DNA of 29,229 bases. Origin: JAVBSX01 sp051660685 (GTDB taxonomy: Bacteria; Planctomycetota; Planctomycetia; Pirellulales; Thermoguttaceae). Shown piece after piece: positions 1-7,904 of the stretch (position 1 is the first letter of the stretch; each line of letters begins with the position of its first letter). Under the pieces are notes generated by a model, which was not told the DNA's origin, made no database searches, and saw only the letters and a program-made list of their open reading frames with translations. A program made the position numbers and the translations under genes. The stretch spans positions 1 through 29,229 of the forward strand of contig JBOFQB010000026.1 of NCBI GenBank assembly GCA_051660685.1, given 5' to 3'.

Positions 1-1935
<1,935 letters not shown>

Positions 1936-2260
1936 GCAAATATTTCTTACTCCAAGATGTTGACACACGATACGTTGTATCGCGGTTTTAGGCTTGGAGA
2001 TAAACATTTACGGCTATTTGTCCAACAGGTTTGATCCACCTATTTGGACAGTAACGACATATATTTTATCTACCTAACTAATGCGCTCTATAAAAGGAAC
2101 ATCGGTGATTCACTCATCAATCTGCGAAACAGAGTTCCGCATACTAACAAGCAAACATCAATCACTCTTATAGTGCAGATGCCACTCTTGCTCTTCCTAA
2201 TTGTCAAATATCATTGGTGTCTTAAAGTGAACACCGCTGTGTTCATTCAAGACCCGTGTT
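1936..2260 (-). other. Pre-23S rRNA leader with boxB/boxA-like signals
   Basis: This gene-free stretch is the presumed transcribed leader between the 23S promoter and the mature 5' end. Just after the predicted start there is a 7-bp hairpin (TGAACAC and GTGTTCA, loop of 4, at 2228-2245). Overlapping its distal edge, minus-strand TTCACTTTAAGA (2220-2231) matches the E. coli rrn boxA TGCTCTTTAACA at 9 of 12 positions. The hairpin-then-boxA order matches rrn antitermination leaders. About 30 nt before the mature 5' end lies a copy of the dispersed palindrome (1965-1990). The antitermination role is inference. Confidence 0.5.
1965..1990 (+). repeat. REP-like palindrome copy in the 23S leader
   Basis: This is a variant copy of the dispersed 29-bp palindrome. 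The core (arms CGATAC and GTATCG around GTT) is intact, while the tail reads GGTTTTA instead of GGCTAAA. In the minus-strand rRNA precursor it would form a hairpin about 30 nt upstream of the mature 23S end. Confidence 0.8.
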
Positions 2261-2288
2261 ATCTTATTCGCTTCGCAGGATTTGTCAA
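2261..2288 (-). promoter_or_regulatory. Candidate 23S rRNA promoter
   Basis: On the minus strand TTGACA (2283-2288) is followed after 16 nt by TAAGAT (2261-2266). The -35 is a perfect consensus and the -10 matches at 4 of 6 positions. Predicted transcription start is near 2254, giving a leader of about 320 nt. It is the best sigma-70-type pair found on this strand upstream of the rRNA gene. Confidence 0.5.
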
Positions 2289-2488
2289 CAGGGGTGTTCA
2301 AAATTTTTATTTTTTACATCCCCAGTCTTTACCTGCCCGGGTTTCCCCTGACACCCCTTACTTCCGTGAGATTGACTCTCACCTCTACAAGGTCGTCAAG
2401 TTGTTCCCTCAAGCGTTCGAGTAGTCTAACATAGCCCCTTGCCTTTCATAGGGGGGTGTAAAAATTTTTTGCTTTTTTGGGGGGTGGA

Positions 2489-2517
2489 CGCGGGATACGT
2501 TGTATCGCGGCTAAACG
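2489..2517 (+). repeat. REP-like palindrome copy
   Basis: A copy of the dispersed 29-bp palindrome with one stem mismatch (CGGGATAC instead of CGCGATAC) and the full GGCTAAAC tail. It lies between the divergent 23S promoter and the cysteine-protein promoter. The surrounding 2425-2540 stretch is G-rich and otherwise has no recognisable gene. Confidence 0.85.
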
Positions 2518-2543
2518 GGGAGGAGGTTAAACGGGAACGGTTG

Positions 2544-2572
2544 TTGCGTTTGACTTTGGGTCGCTGTACAAT
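2544..2572 (+). promoter_or_regulatory. Candidate promoter of the cysteine-rich redox protein
   Basis: TTGCGT (2544-2549), a 17-nt spacer and TACAAT (2567-2572, 5 of 6 to the -10 consensus) precede the gene. The predicted start near 2579 would give a short leader of about 30 nt. The -35 is weak. Confidence 0.4.
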
Positions 2573-2608
2573 GTATGTTCGGTTTTATCCCCTTTTTTTA
2601 CCGTAAAT

Positions 2609-2968
2609 ATGTCGAGCGAAAGGTGCTTTATGTGCAATCATGCGGATTCCGCCGTGCTGTGTTATGCCCAGGTTCCCAAAGTTTACAATTGCGCGCAAGC
2701 TGTTGCAAAGGGGTTTCAACGGGATGATCTCGTCGAAACCTTGAAATCCGCAGGAGGGGGAAACGCCCCCGAAAACCTTTGCGGAGCCTTGTATTCAGCC
2801 CTGTCGTTGGTCCCCAGTCAACGGCATGAAAGCGTTAAACAACGATTTCGGGACGCCGTTGGAAGTCTGCACTGCCGCGAAATTCGTGGAGCCGGAGTCG
2901 TCCCCTGTTCCGAATGTGTACGAATCGCCGCAACTGTCATTGACGAGTTGCCGGACGGTTTGGGGTAG
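2609..2968 (+). CDS. C_GCAxxG_C_C family putative redox-active protein
   Basis: 119 residues. The spacing of cysteines matches Pfam C_GCAxxG_C_C (PF09719): Cys28 in NCAQAV, Cys58 in a GGG...LCGALYSAL segment, Cys89 (HCREI), and Cys100/Cys103 in PCSEC. An extra CxxC (Cys6, Cys9) sits at the N terminus. The family is thought to be redox-active, possibly metal- or cluster-binding, but has no firmly assigned reaction. There is no signal peptide, so it is probably cytoplasmic. An in-frame ATG at 2630 is preceded by GAAAGGTG at SD-like spacing and may be the true start, which would remove Cys6 but keep Cys9. The TAG stop lies inside a G-rich repeat. It is upstream of and codirectional with the [FeFe] hydrogenase, separated by a MITE-like element; a functional link is inference. 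Confidence 0.8.
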   Translation: MSSERCFMCNHADSAVLCYAQVPKVYNCAQAVAKGFQRDDLVETLKSAGGGNAPENLCGALYSALSLVPSQRHESVKQRFRDAVGSLHCREIRGAGVVPCSECVRIAATVIDELPDGLG

Positions 2969-2998
2969 GGATTGGGGGTTGGGGAATAGGGGATAGGG
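2962..2998 (+). repeat. Telomere-like G-rich tract (G-quadruplex candidate)
   Basis: Six runs of three to five G separated by short A/T-rich spacers, beginning inside the last codons of the preceding gene, whose TAG stop (2966-2968) is part of the repeat. The G-rich strand is the mRNA strand. Confidence 0.8.
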
Positions 2999-2999
2999 A

Positions 3000-3173
3000 C
3001 TGACTGCGAAGAAGTTTGGTTTTGCGATTTGAGCCGGGTCGGACGGATATGTTTTACCACAAAAGACACGAACAACACGAAAAACTGTAATTTGTGAGTG
3101 TTTCGTGTCTTTTGTGTCTTTCGTGGTTCAAAAATGAAAATTGCTCCTTGTCGCAAAACTTGTTTGAGGACTG
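3000..3173 (-). mobile_element. MITE-like palindromic element, copy 1
   Basis: This is a second, more diverged and inverted copy of the element at 12908-13086. Shared parts include both outer segments (for example minus-strand GTCCGACCCGGCTC and AACAAGTTTTGCGA) and the inner arms built from ACCACGAAA/GACACGAAA units (3056-3086 and 3098-3128), which can pair into a long hairpin. The terminal repeats have decayed compared with copy 2. No coding capacity of its own, so any mobility would depend on a transposase elsewhere. Confidence 0.7.
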
Positions 3174-3208
3174 GGGGGGAGACAGAAAAGAAGGTAGAAG
3201 GTTGTTGT

Positions 3209-4732
3209 ATGAGTGATTGTAGTAATGCTAATGATAAGATGCAAATTACACGGCGCAAGGTCTTGCGAGGATCAGCAGTCGGAGCCGGTTTGCTCGTTGC
3301 TGACTGTCTTTGTAACGGTTCAACCTGTTTTTCACAACAACAGCGAGGACCGCAATTGCAATCGAGTCCGCAACAAGGTCAAGGACCAGGTGCTGCTCGT
3401 CTGCGAAACCCGCTCCCCTTGAAAAATACCAACCCCGCAATCGTTCACGATCCCCGACGCTGCCGACGTTGCGGTCGTTGCGTCGAATTCTGTAAAAATG
3501 TCACAACCGTCTGTGATCGACCCGTTCCCAACAACGAAGAAGCGTGTACTTATTGCGGGCAATGCACCTTTCTGTGTCGAGGAGGGGCAATCAACGAACG
3601 GTTCCATTACCCCCTTGTCCGTTCCACGCTCGCCGAAAACAAGAAAATCACCGTCGCCTCAACCTCCCCCGCCGTCCGAATCGCTCTCGGGGAAATGTTC
3701 AAACAACAACCGGGGGTCAACCTCCAACAGAAAATCGTTCAGGCTCTTCGTCAACTCGGCTTTTCCTACGTTCTGGACACCACCTTTGCAGCCGATTTGA
3801 CGGTCATGGAAGAGACGGCGGAGTTGCTCGAACGTCTGGAGAATAAACGGGAAAACTCTCTGCCGCTTTTGACCAGTTGTTGCCCCGCTTGGGTTCGCTT
3901 TGCCCGACTCTTTTACCCCCAATATGTCCGGCATCTCTCAACCTGTAAAAGTCCCGTTATGATGCAAGGGGTTATGCTGAAAACCTTTTTTGCTCAACAA
4001 CAAGGTCTTGACCCCGCCAACATTTTTCATGTCGCAATCACCCCCTGTACAGCGAAAAAAGCAGAAATCCTTCTCCCCGACATGAACTCCCCAGGTCTGC
4101 CTCTTGGAAAACCCGAAATACGGGATGTCGATGTTGCGTTGACAACCCGGGAATTGGGATACATGCTCGGAGAAGCCCGAATGGACCTTTTGGGGTTGGA
4201 AGACGGAGAATATGACTCGATGTTGAGCGGGGGGAGCGGGGCGGGATTGATTTTTGGCAACACAGGGGGGGTGATGGAAGCAACTGTCCGAAACGTTTAT
4301 CGCCGTTTGAACGGTGTCATTCCGCCCAAAGAACTGTTCAATCTCCAACCGATTCGGGGTCTGGACGCCGTTCGTGAAGCAACCGTCGATCTTGGTCCGC
4401 GAAAAATCAACGTCGCCGTTGTGCATGGTCTACGAACCGTCCGAACCTTTCTTGACGCTTTGAAGAACAATGAGATGCGATTCGACTTCGTTGAAATTAT
4501 GGCCTGTCCGGGCGGTTGTGTTGGGGGAGGAGGACAACCGCGAAATGCCGGTCCCTTGAACGATTTACAGTTAAAATTCCGTCGAATGAACGGGCTCTAT
4601 GAAGGTGATGAGCAACAGGCGATTCGACTGAGTTGTGACAATCCGGCGATTGAGCGGGTGTACAGCGAATTTTTGGAGAGTCCGCTCAGTGAACGAGCCA
4701 AACAACTGCTACATCGGGGAGAGAGAAGGTAG
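3209..4732 (+). CDS. [FeFe] hydrogenase with Tat signal peptide
   Basis: 507 residues from the chosen ATG. Catalyses reversible H2 oxidation or proton reduction. Domains: Tat signal (RRKVL at 15-19, then a hydrophobic stretch to about 35); two [4Fe-4S] sites (Cys85/88/91/95 and Cys113/116/119/123); H-cluster domain from about 145. The H-cluster motifs are TSCCPAW (222-228), TPCTAKK (278-284) and EIMACPGGC (429-437). All four H-cluster cysteines (225, 280, 433, 437) and the proton-relay Cys224 are present. The usual Met of MPCxxKxxE is Thr278. There is no C-terminal small subunit and no maturase gene nearby. ATG 3209 is chosen because AGAAGG lies 7 nt upstream and the upstream in-frame codons fall largely inside a repeat element; ATG 3239 is an alternative. 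The Tat signal implies folded, cofactor-loaded export to the periplasm, where most [FeFe] hydrogenases are cytoplasmic. Confidence 0.93.
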   Translation: MSDCSNANDKMQITRRKVLRGSAVGAGLLVADCLCNGSTCFSQQQRGPQLQSSPQQGQGPGAARLRNPLPLKNTNPAIVHDPRRCRRCGRCVEFCKNVTTVCDRPVPNNEEACTYCGQCTFLCRGGAINERFHYPLVRSTLAENKKITVASTSPAVRIALGEMFKQQPGVNLQQKIVQALRQLGFSYVLDTTFAADLTVMEETAELLERLENKRENSLPLLTSCCPAWVRFARLFYPQYVRHLSTCKSPVMMQGVMLKTFFAQQQGLDPANIFHVAITPCTAKKAEILLPDMNSPGLPLGKPEIRDVDVALTTRELGYMLGEARMDLLGLEDGEYDSMLSGGSGAGLIFGNTGGVMEATVRNVYRRLNGVIPPKELFNLQPIRGLDAVREATVDLGPRKINVAVVHGLRTVRTFLDALKNNEMRFDFVEIMACPGGCVGGGGQPRNAGPLNDLQLKFRRMNGLYEGDEQQAIRLSCDNPAIERVYSEFLESPLSERAKQLLHRGERR

Positions 4733-4744
4733 GGAAGATTCCCC

Positions 4745-4912
4745 CGTTTAGCCGCGATACAACGTATCGCGCGTAATAAAGATTTCCGTATCGCGCATAT
4801 CAAATGTTTAGCCGAGGAACAACGTTCCGCGCGTCTTCCGTTTTATACTACGCGCAGAACGTTGTTCTGCGGCTAAACGGGGGGGAATGCGCGATACGTT
4901 GTATCGCGGTTA
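4745..4912. repeat. Cluster of four REP-like palindromes plus a half copy
   Basis: The whole gap between the convergent hydrogenase and NHL genes is made of this repeat. Minus-oriented copies lie at 4746-4774 (GATAC stem) and 4806-4834 (GGAAC/GTTCC stem). Plus-oriented copies lie at 4850-4878 (AGAAC/GTTCT stem) and 4889-4912 (GATAC stem). A half element (CGTATCGCGC) sits at 4787-4796. The last copy has lost its normal tail and contains the TAA stop codon of the NHL gene. The array could act as a bidirectional transcript end, but no U-tract terminator is visible. Confidence 0.9.
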
Positions 4913-6235
4913 CTTTTCGGTATAAAACCTTAGGACACGATATGTTGGGTCGAGGACCACAACACGTCCGGTTGTGAGAACGGCAATCTGAAACGGACGG
5001 TCCGCCCCCAAAGGAGGAATGTATTCGCCGCTATTTCGGATTCCATTGAGCAGGGCAGGAGGATTTTCCAACTCTTCGGGGGTTGTAACAACCGTCTTAA
5101 ATGCCCCTTTCGGATCGTAAACCTTGATTCGGGGAAGGTATTTCTCAACCGTCACCCAATTTCCATTGGGCAAACGTGAAAGTCCAACAGGATTGCAACA
5201 GCCGCAAAAGTTTTCCAGACCAACCCCGGGTGTCCCCCAGGTCAATTCCGGTTTCCACACTCCCTCACTCGTAAAATGTTCAATTCGATGTTTGCCCGGA
5301 TTCGTAACAGCAAGCATCTGTCCCTGTTGATACAACACAAGGTCCAAATAGGGGCGATTCGGAATGACAAATCCGGGAAAAACAGACGGTGCAATATCCG
5401 AGAGGACACTGTTTTTCCCCTCAACAGAGAAGGATTCGTCCTCACGAGGTTTTCCAACGGACCAACAAACTTTACCGTCGGTATCCAACGCTAAAACCCG
5501 TTTTTCACCTGCATCCGCGACGTAAATTGTCTTTTGTCCCGTCAGGATTCTTTTCAAAACCGATTTGTCACTTGAACTGGACCAATGAAAGACAGCGGGC
5601 ATCTGGTAATGGTCATTGTCCGATTTCCGAAAAACCTCAAACGAATGATCGTATCCAACAATGAGGTTGTCGGCAAAAACCTCATTCGCTCTTGAAACGG
5701 TCAGACAGTTAGGGTCTTCTTTGAGGGAAAACGAGGAGAGAACGGTTCCTTCGGTTGAGAAAACGACAAGGGAGCGATCTCCTCCGACATAGAGATGGTC
5801 TTGGGAATCGGTACAGAAACAGCGGGGGTTTTCGAGGTGAAGCGGGAATGCGTTTTCGAAGACGTAACCGATTTCTTCTTGGGGGATGGAACGATAGGAC
5901 TGCACCCGATTTTTGGCCGGGGAATTGACCGTTGGGGAGAGGGGGAACAAGTGCCAAAACAGCAAAACGAGGAGGATGGAGAGGAGGGAGATAACGACAA
6001 GGATGACTGCCGAGTGAAGCGGCGAGTCATACTGATGTCGAAACGAAGCGAGAAAGCGGCGGAACCGCGACTCGGACACGGGGTCCGGTTCGAACCATTG
6101 TTGATACTTTTTACATTCGGTCGTCGGAAAACGAAAACTCCCGGATGAATCTGCCGAATACGGTCCCTCGTTGAGGACCGGTTCGTCTTTGAGTGACGAT
6201 TCAACCGGTTTCGGCTCTTGAGGTAAAGATGTCAT
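4910..6235 (-). CDS. Membrane-anchored NHL-type beta-propeller protein
   Basis: 441 residues. A polar N-terminal region (1-73) is followed by one transmembrane helix (about 74-97) and a large outer domain with repeated YVGGD/YVADAG/VLALDTDGKV-type blades typical of NHL or six-bladed propellers. A cysteine motif FCGCCNP (343-349), followed by a VTVEKYLPRIKVYDPKG stretch, is characteristic of a group of bacterial NHL proteins that, from my recollection of their neighbourhoods, often sit beside Fe-S or electron-transfer genes. The propeller should face the periplasm as a single-pass N-in protein; its ligand is unknown. It is convergent with the Tat-exported hydrogenase, so a shared role in extracytoplasmic redox chemistry is possible but unproven. 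Start is the first ATG; no strong ribosome binding site is seen. Confidence 0.8.
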   Translation of the reverse strand: MTSLPQEPKPVESSLKDEPVLNEGPYSADSSGSFRFPTTECKKYQQWFEPDPVSESRFRRFLASFRHQYDSPLHSAVILVVISLLSILLVLLFWHLFPLSPTVNSPAKNRVQSYRSIPQEEIGYVFENAFPLHLENPRCFCTDSQDHLYVGGDRSLVVFSTEGTVLSSFSLKEDPNCLTVSRANEVFADNLIVGYDHSFEVFRKSDNDHYQMPAVFHWSSSSDKSVLKRILTGQKTIYVADAGEKRVLALDTDGKVCWSVGKPREDESFSVEGKNSVLSDIAPSVFPGFVIPNRPYLDLVLYQQGQMLAVTNPGKHRIEHFTSEGVWKPELTWGTPGVGLENFCGCCNPVGLSRLPNGNWVTVEKYLPRIKVYDPKGAFKTVVTTPEELENPPALLNGIRNSGEYIPPLGADRPFQIAVLTTGRVVVLDPTYRVLRFYTEK

Positions 6236-6241
6236 GGGATG

Positions 6242-6290
6242 AGGGGGAGATAGGGGTTGGGGTATAGGGGATAGGGATTAGGTCGGGGGT
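6242..6290 (+). repeat. G-rich telomere-like tract upstream of the NHL gene
   Basis: Five G runs with ATA, TT and TAT-type spacers. This copy is exceptional because it lies at the 5' side of a minus-strand gene, so its G-rich strand is antisense to the NHL mRNA. Confidence 0.75.
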
Positions 6291-6295
6291 CCCCC

Positions 6296-6324
6296 GTTTA
6301 GCCGCGATACAACGTATCGCGCGT
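6296..6324 (-). repeat. REP-like palindrome copy
   Basis: Perfect copy of the dispersed 29-bp palindrome in minus orientation (GTTTAGC tail first, GATAC-type stem). It begins a 470-bp gene-free region made of repeats. Confidence 0.9.
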
Positions 6325-6360
6325 ACAGTACGGAGTGAGGAAGTGGACCTTTTTTTTCTA

Positions 6361-6650
6361 GTCCCGTCGGGACGACACTATTGTAGCCCGGGGTGAAGGG
6401 AGCCTAAGCGACCGCAACCCCGGGTTCAGCGTCCCCCCAACAAAACAAGCTCCATCGGAGCGACACAAATGAACCGCCCAAAACGCCCAGAACATTGTTT
6501 TGCGGTTCAACGACAATGTTGTGTCGCAGCTAACGCAGCTCCTTTTTTGTGCTGCACCTAACCCGGGGTTGCGCTGCGATTCACCCCGGGCTACAATAAT
6601 GTCGCTGCTATGCAGCTAAGAAATTACAATTAATGACCCTGCTCCGCAGT
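6361..6650. repeat. Composite hairpin array with inverted CCCGGG-core pair
   Basis: The gene-free stretch 6325-6728 contains many small palindromes: GTCCCGTCGGGAC (6361-6373), GCTCCATCGGAGC (6449-6461), two decayed REP-like copies (6485-6510 and 6511-6533), GCTGCTATGCAGC (6604-6616) and CTGCTCCGCAG (6639-6649). A larger pair lies in opposite orientations: TTGTAGCCCGGGGTGAA (6381-6397) with GCAACCCCGGGTT (6414-6426), repeated in reverse at 6560-6572 and 6580-6596. The string CCCCAACAAAACAAGCTCC at 6435-6453 recurs exactly at 29021-29039. No gene is seen here. Confidence 0.8.
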
Positions 6651-6728
6651 TAAGAGACACCGTCCTTGTTTTTTTGTGTCAAAAATACATACAATGTGTA
6701 TACCAATTTTTGAATTACGCTAAACGGG

Positions 6729-6777
6729 AATTCCTTCTTCCTCCCTATCCCCTACCCCCTATTCCCTATCCCCGATA
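6729..6777 (-). repeat. G-rich telomere-like tract at the 3' end of the isomerase-like gene
   Basis: On the minus (mRNA) strand it reads as GGGGATAGGGAATAGGG followed by further G runs. It overlaps the end of the coding region: the TAG stop (6766-6768) is the first TAG of the repeat. Confidence 0.85.
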
Positions 6778-7752
6778 CGGAATGTTATTTTCCCGGCAAA
6801 CCTGTTGGAGATGCTGACGCGATTGCGTGTATTCTTGTTCAGAAGACATATGTTCGATCATGAGCGGAACATCGGGTCCCGCAAGACGAGCGAGACAGGT
6901 CAAATAGGTAACAAAGTCAATTTCACCTTCACCGATCACACATTCTTTGAAATAGACGTTCATCTCGGGCATCCACTTCAAATCTTTGGCGTGAGCACTG
7001 CACATCCAGGGTCCCAGTTTCTCAAACGTCTCTCGAATCAAACCCGTTGTGTTCCAGAATTTCTGCGGACTGTTAATCATGTTACAGACATCAACATGAA
7101 CGCCAAATTCCTTGCGATCAATTGCCTTAATCAATCGCAAATAGGAATCCGGCGAATCGGGAATCGCCCAACCCATCATTTCCAAAGCAAATTTCGCCTC
7201 TTTCGGTTTCGCCCCGTCAATAATCTTCCTCGCATTCTCAACCGTGAGATCGAAAAATTCATCACTCACATTCTTAGGATGCGGCCCCGCCCAATTGTCC
7301 TTGTTAAAACTCCCAGCTATGTTGACACAACATCGCGCCCCCAATTCGTCGGCAAGTGCCAACCCCTCGGTCACCACCTTCAGATTTTCTGCCCGTTTCG
7401 CCGAATCAGCATCCAAAAGGTTACACCAACGTCCGACTTCGGCAATCACCAGATCATTCTGGGCAACAGCGTCCCGAATTGCCTTGATTCGGTCACGATC
7501 ATCGAGCGCAACATTCGGGGCGTAAACCGCGCGGTACAATGTCCGGGCATAAGCGGCCCATTCCTCAGGATCGGCATCCGAAAAAAAGACAGGTCCTCCC
7601 AACCGGACCGCTCGTAACGTATTCTCCGTTGTCGTCCCTATTGTCTTCTCCGTCGTCTCCTGCAACATTGAAAAGGAGTTTTTCTGACTTCCCAGAAGAA
7701 CAGCACCAACGGTTCCCACAACCGCCCGTTTCAAAAAATTTCGTCTTTGCAT
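6766..7752 (-). CDS. Tat-exported sugar phosphate isomerase/epimerase-like TIM-barrel protein
   Basis: 328 residues. The N terminus MQRRNFLKRAVVGTVGA is a twin-arginine signal (RRNFLK) with a hydrophobic core to about residue 22. The rest fits the xylose isomerase-like TIM barrel family (AP_endonuc_2, PF01261). Likely divalent-metal ligands are Glu191 (LEMMGW), Asp221 (HVDVCN), His254 (SAHAKD) and Glu300 (MIEHM). Such Tat-exported members are very common in Planctomycetota and most have no known substrate, so a sugar isomerase or epimerase role is only a family guess. The last codons run into a G-rich repeat that supplies the stop, so the true ancestral C terminus may have been slightly different. 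Separated from the next codirectional gene by a repeat-filled 150-bp gap. Confidence 0.88.
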   Translation of the reverse strand: MQRRNFLKRAVVGTVGAVLLGSQKNSFSMLQETTEKTIGTTTENTLRAVRLGGPVFFSDADPEEWAAYARTLYRAVYAPNVALDDRDRIKAIRDAVAQNDLVIAEVGRWCNLLDADSAKRAENLKVVTEGLALADELGARCCVNIAGSFNKDNWAGPHPKNVSDEFFDLTVENARKIIDGAKPKEAKFALEMMGWAIPDSPDSYLRLIKAIDRKEFGVHVDVCNMINSPQKFWNTTGLIRETFEKLGPWMCSAHAKDLKWMPEMNVYFKECVIGEGEIDFVTYLTCLARLAGPDVPLMIEHMSSEQEYTQSRQHLQQVCRENNIPYRG

Positions 7753-7794
7753 CTTTTATCCCGTTCTTTCGCGTTTATTTTTAAGCCGGTTGTC

Positions 7795-7867
7795 TTTTTT
7801 CGTGTCTTTCGTGTCTTTCGTGGTAAAGAAAATAAAGATGAACCACGAAAAACACAAAAAACACGAA
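7795..7867. repeat. Inverted pair of CACGAAA-unit repeats
   Basis: Units CGTGTCTTTCGTGTCTTTCG (7801-7820, then TGGT) face ACCACGAAAAACAC (7842-7855) and a second AACACGAAA unit. They use the same unit as the inner arms of the MITE-like elements but with the ACCAC ends facing inward, and without the outer terminal repeats. It fills the gap between the isomerase-like gene and the Wzc-like gene. Confidence 0.7.
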
Positions 7868-7904
7868 ATCCCCTAATTCCCTATCCCCCATTCCCTACCC
7901 CCTA
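7868..7904 (-). repeat. G-rich telomere-like tract at the 3' end of the Wzc-like gene
   Basis: On the mRNA strand the stop codon TAG (7902-7904) is directly followed by GGGGTAGGGAATGGGGG and more G runs, five runs in all. G-quadruplex-capable by pattern. Confidence 0.85.

Noticed and set aside
3293..3320. A possible lipobox (LLVADC) in the hydrogenase signal region
   Set aside because: The residue before Cys is Asp, which is not accepted in lipoboxes; the twin-arginine signal explains the region better.
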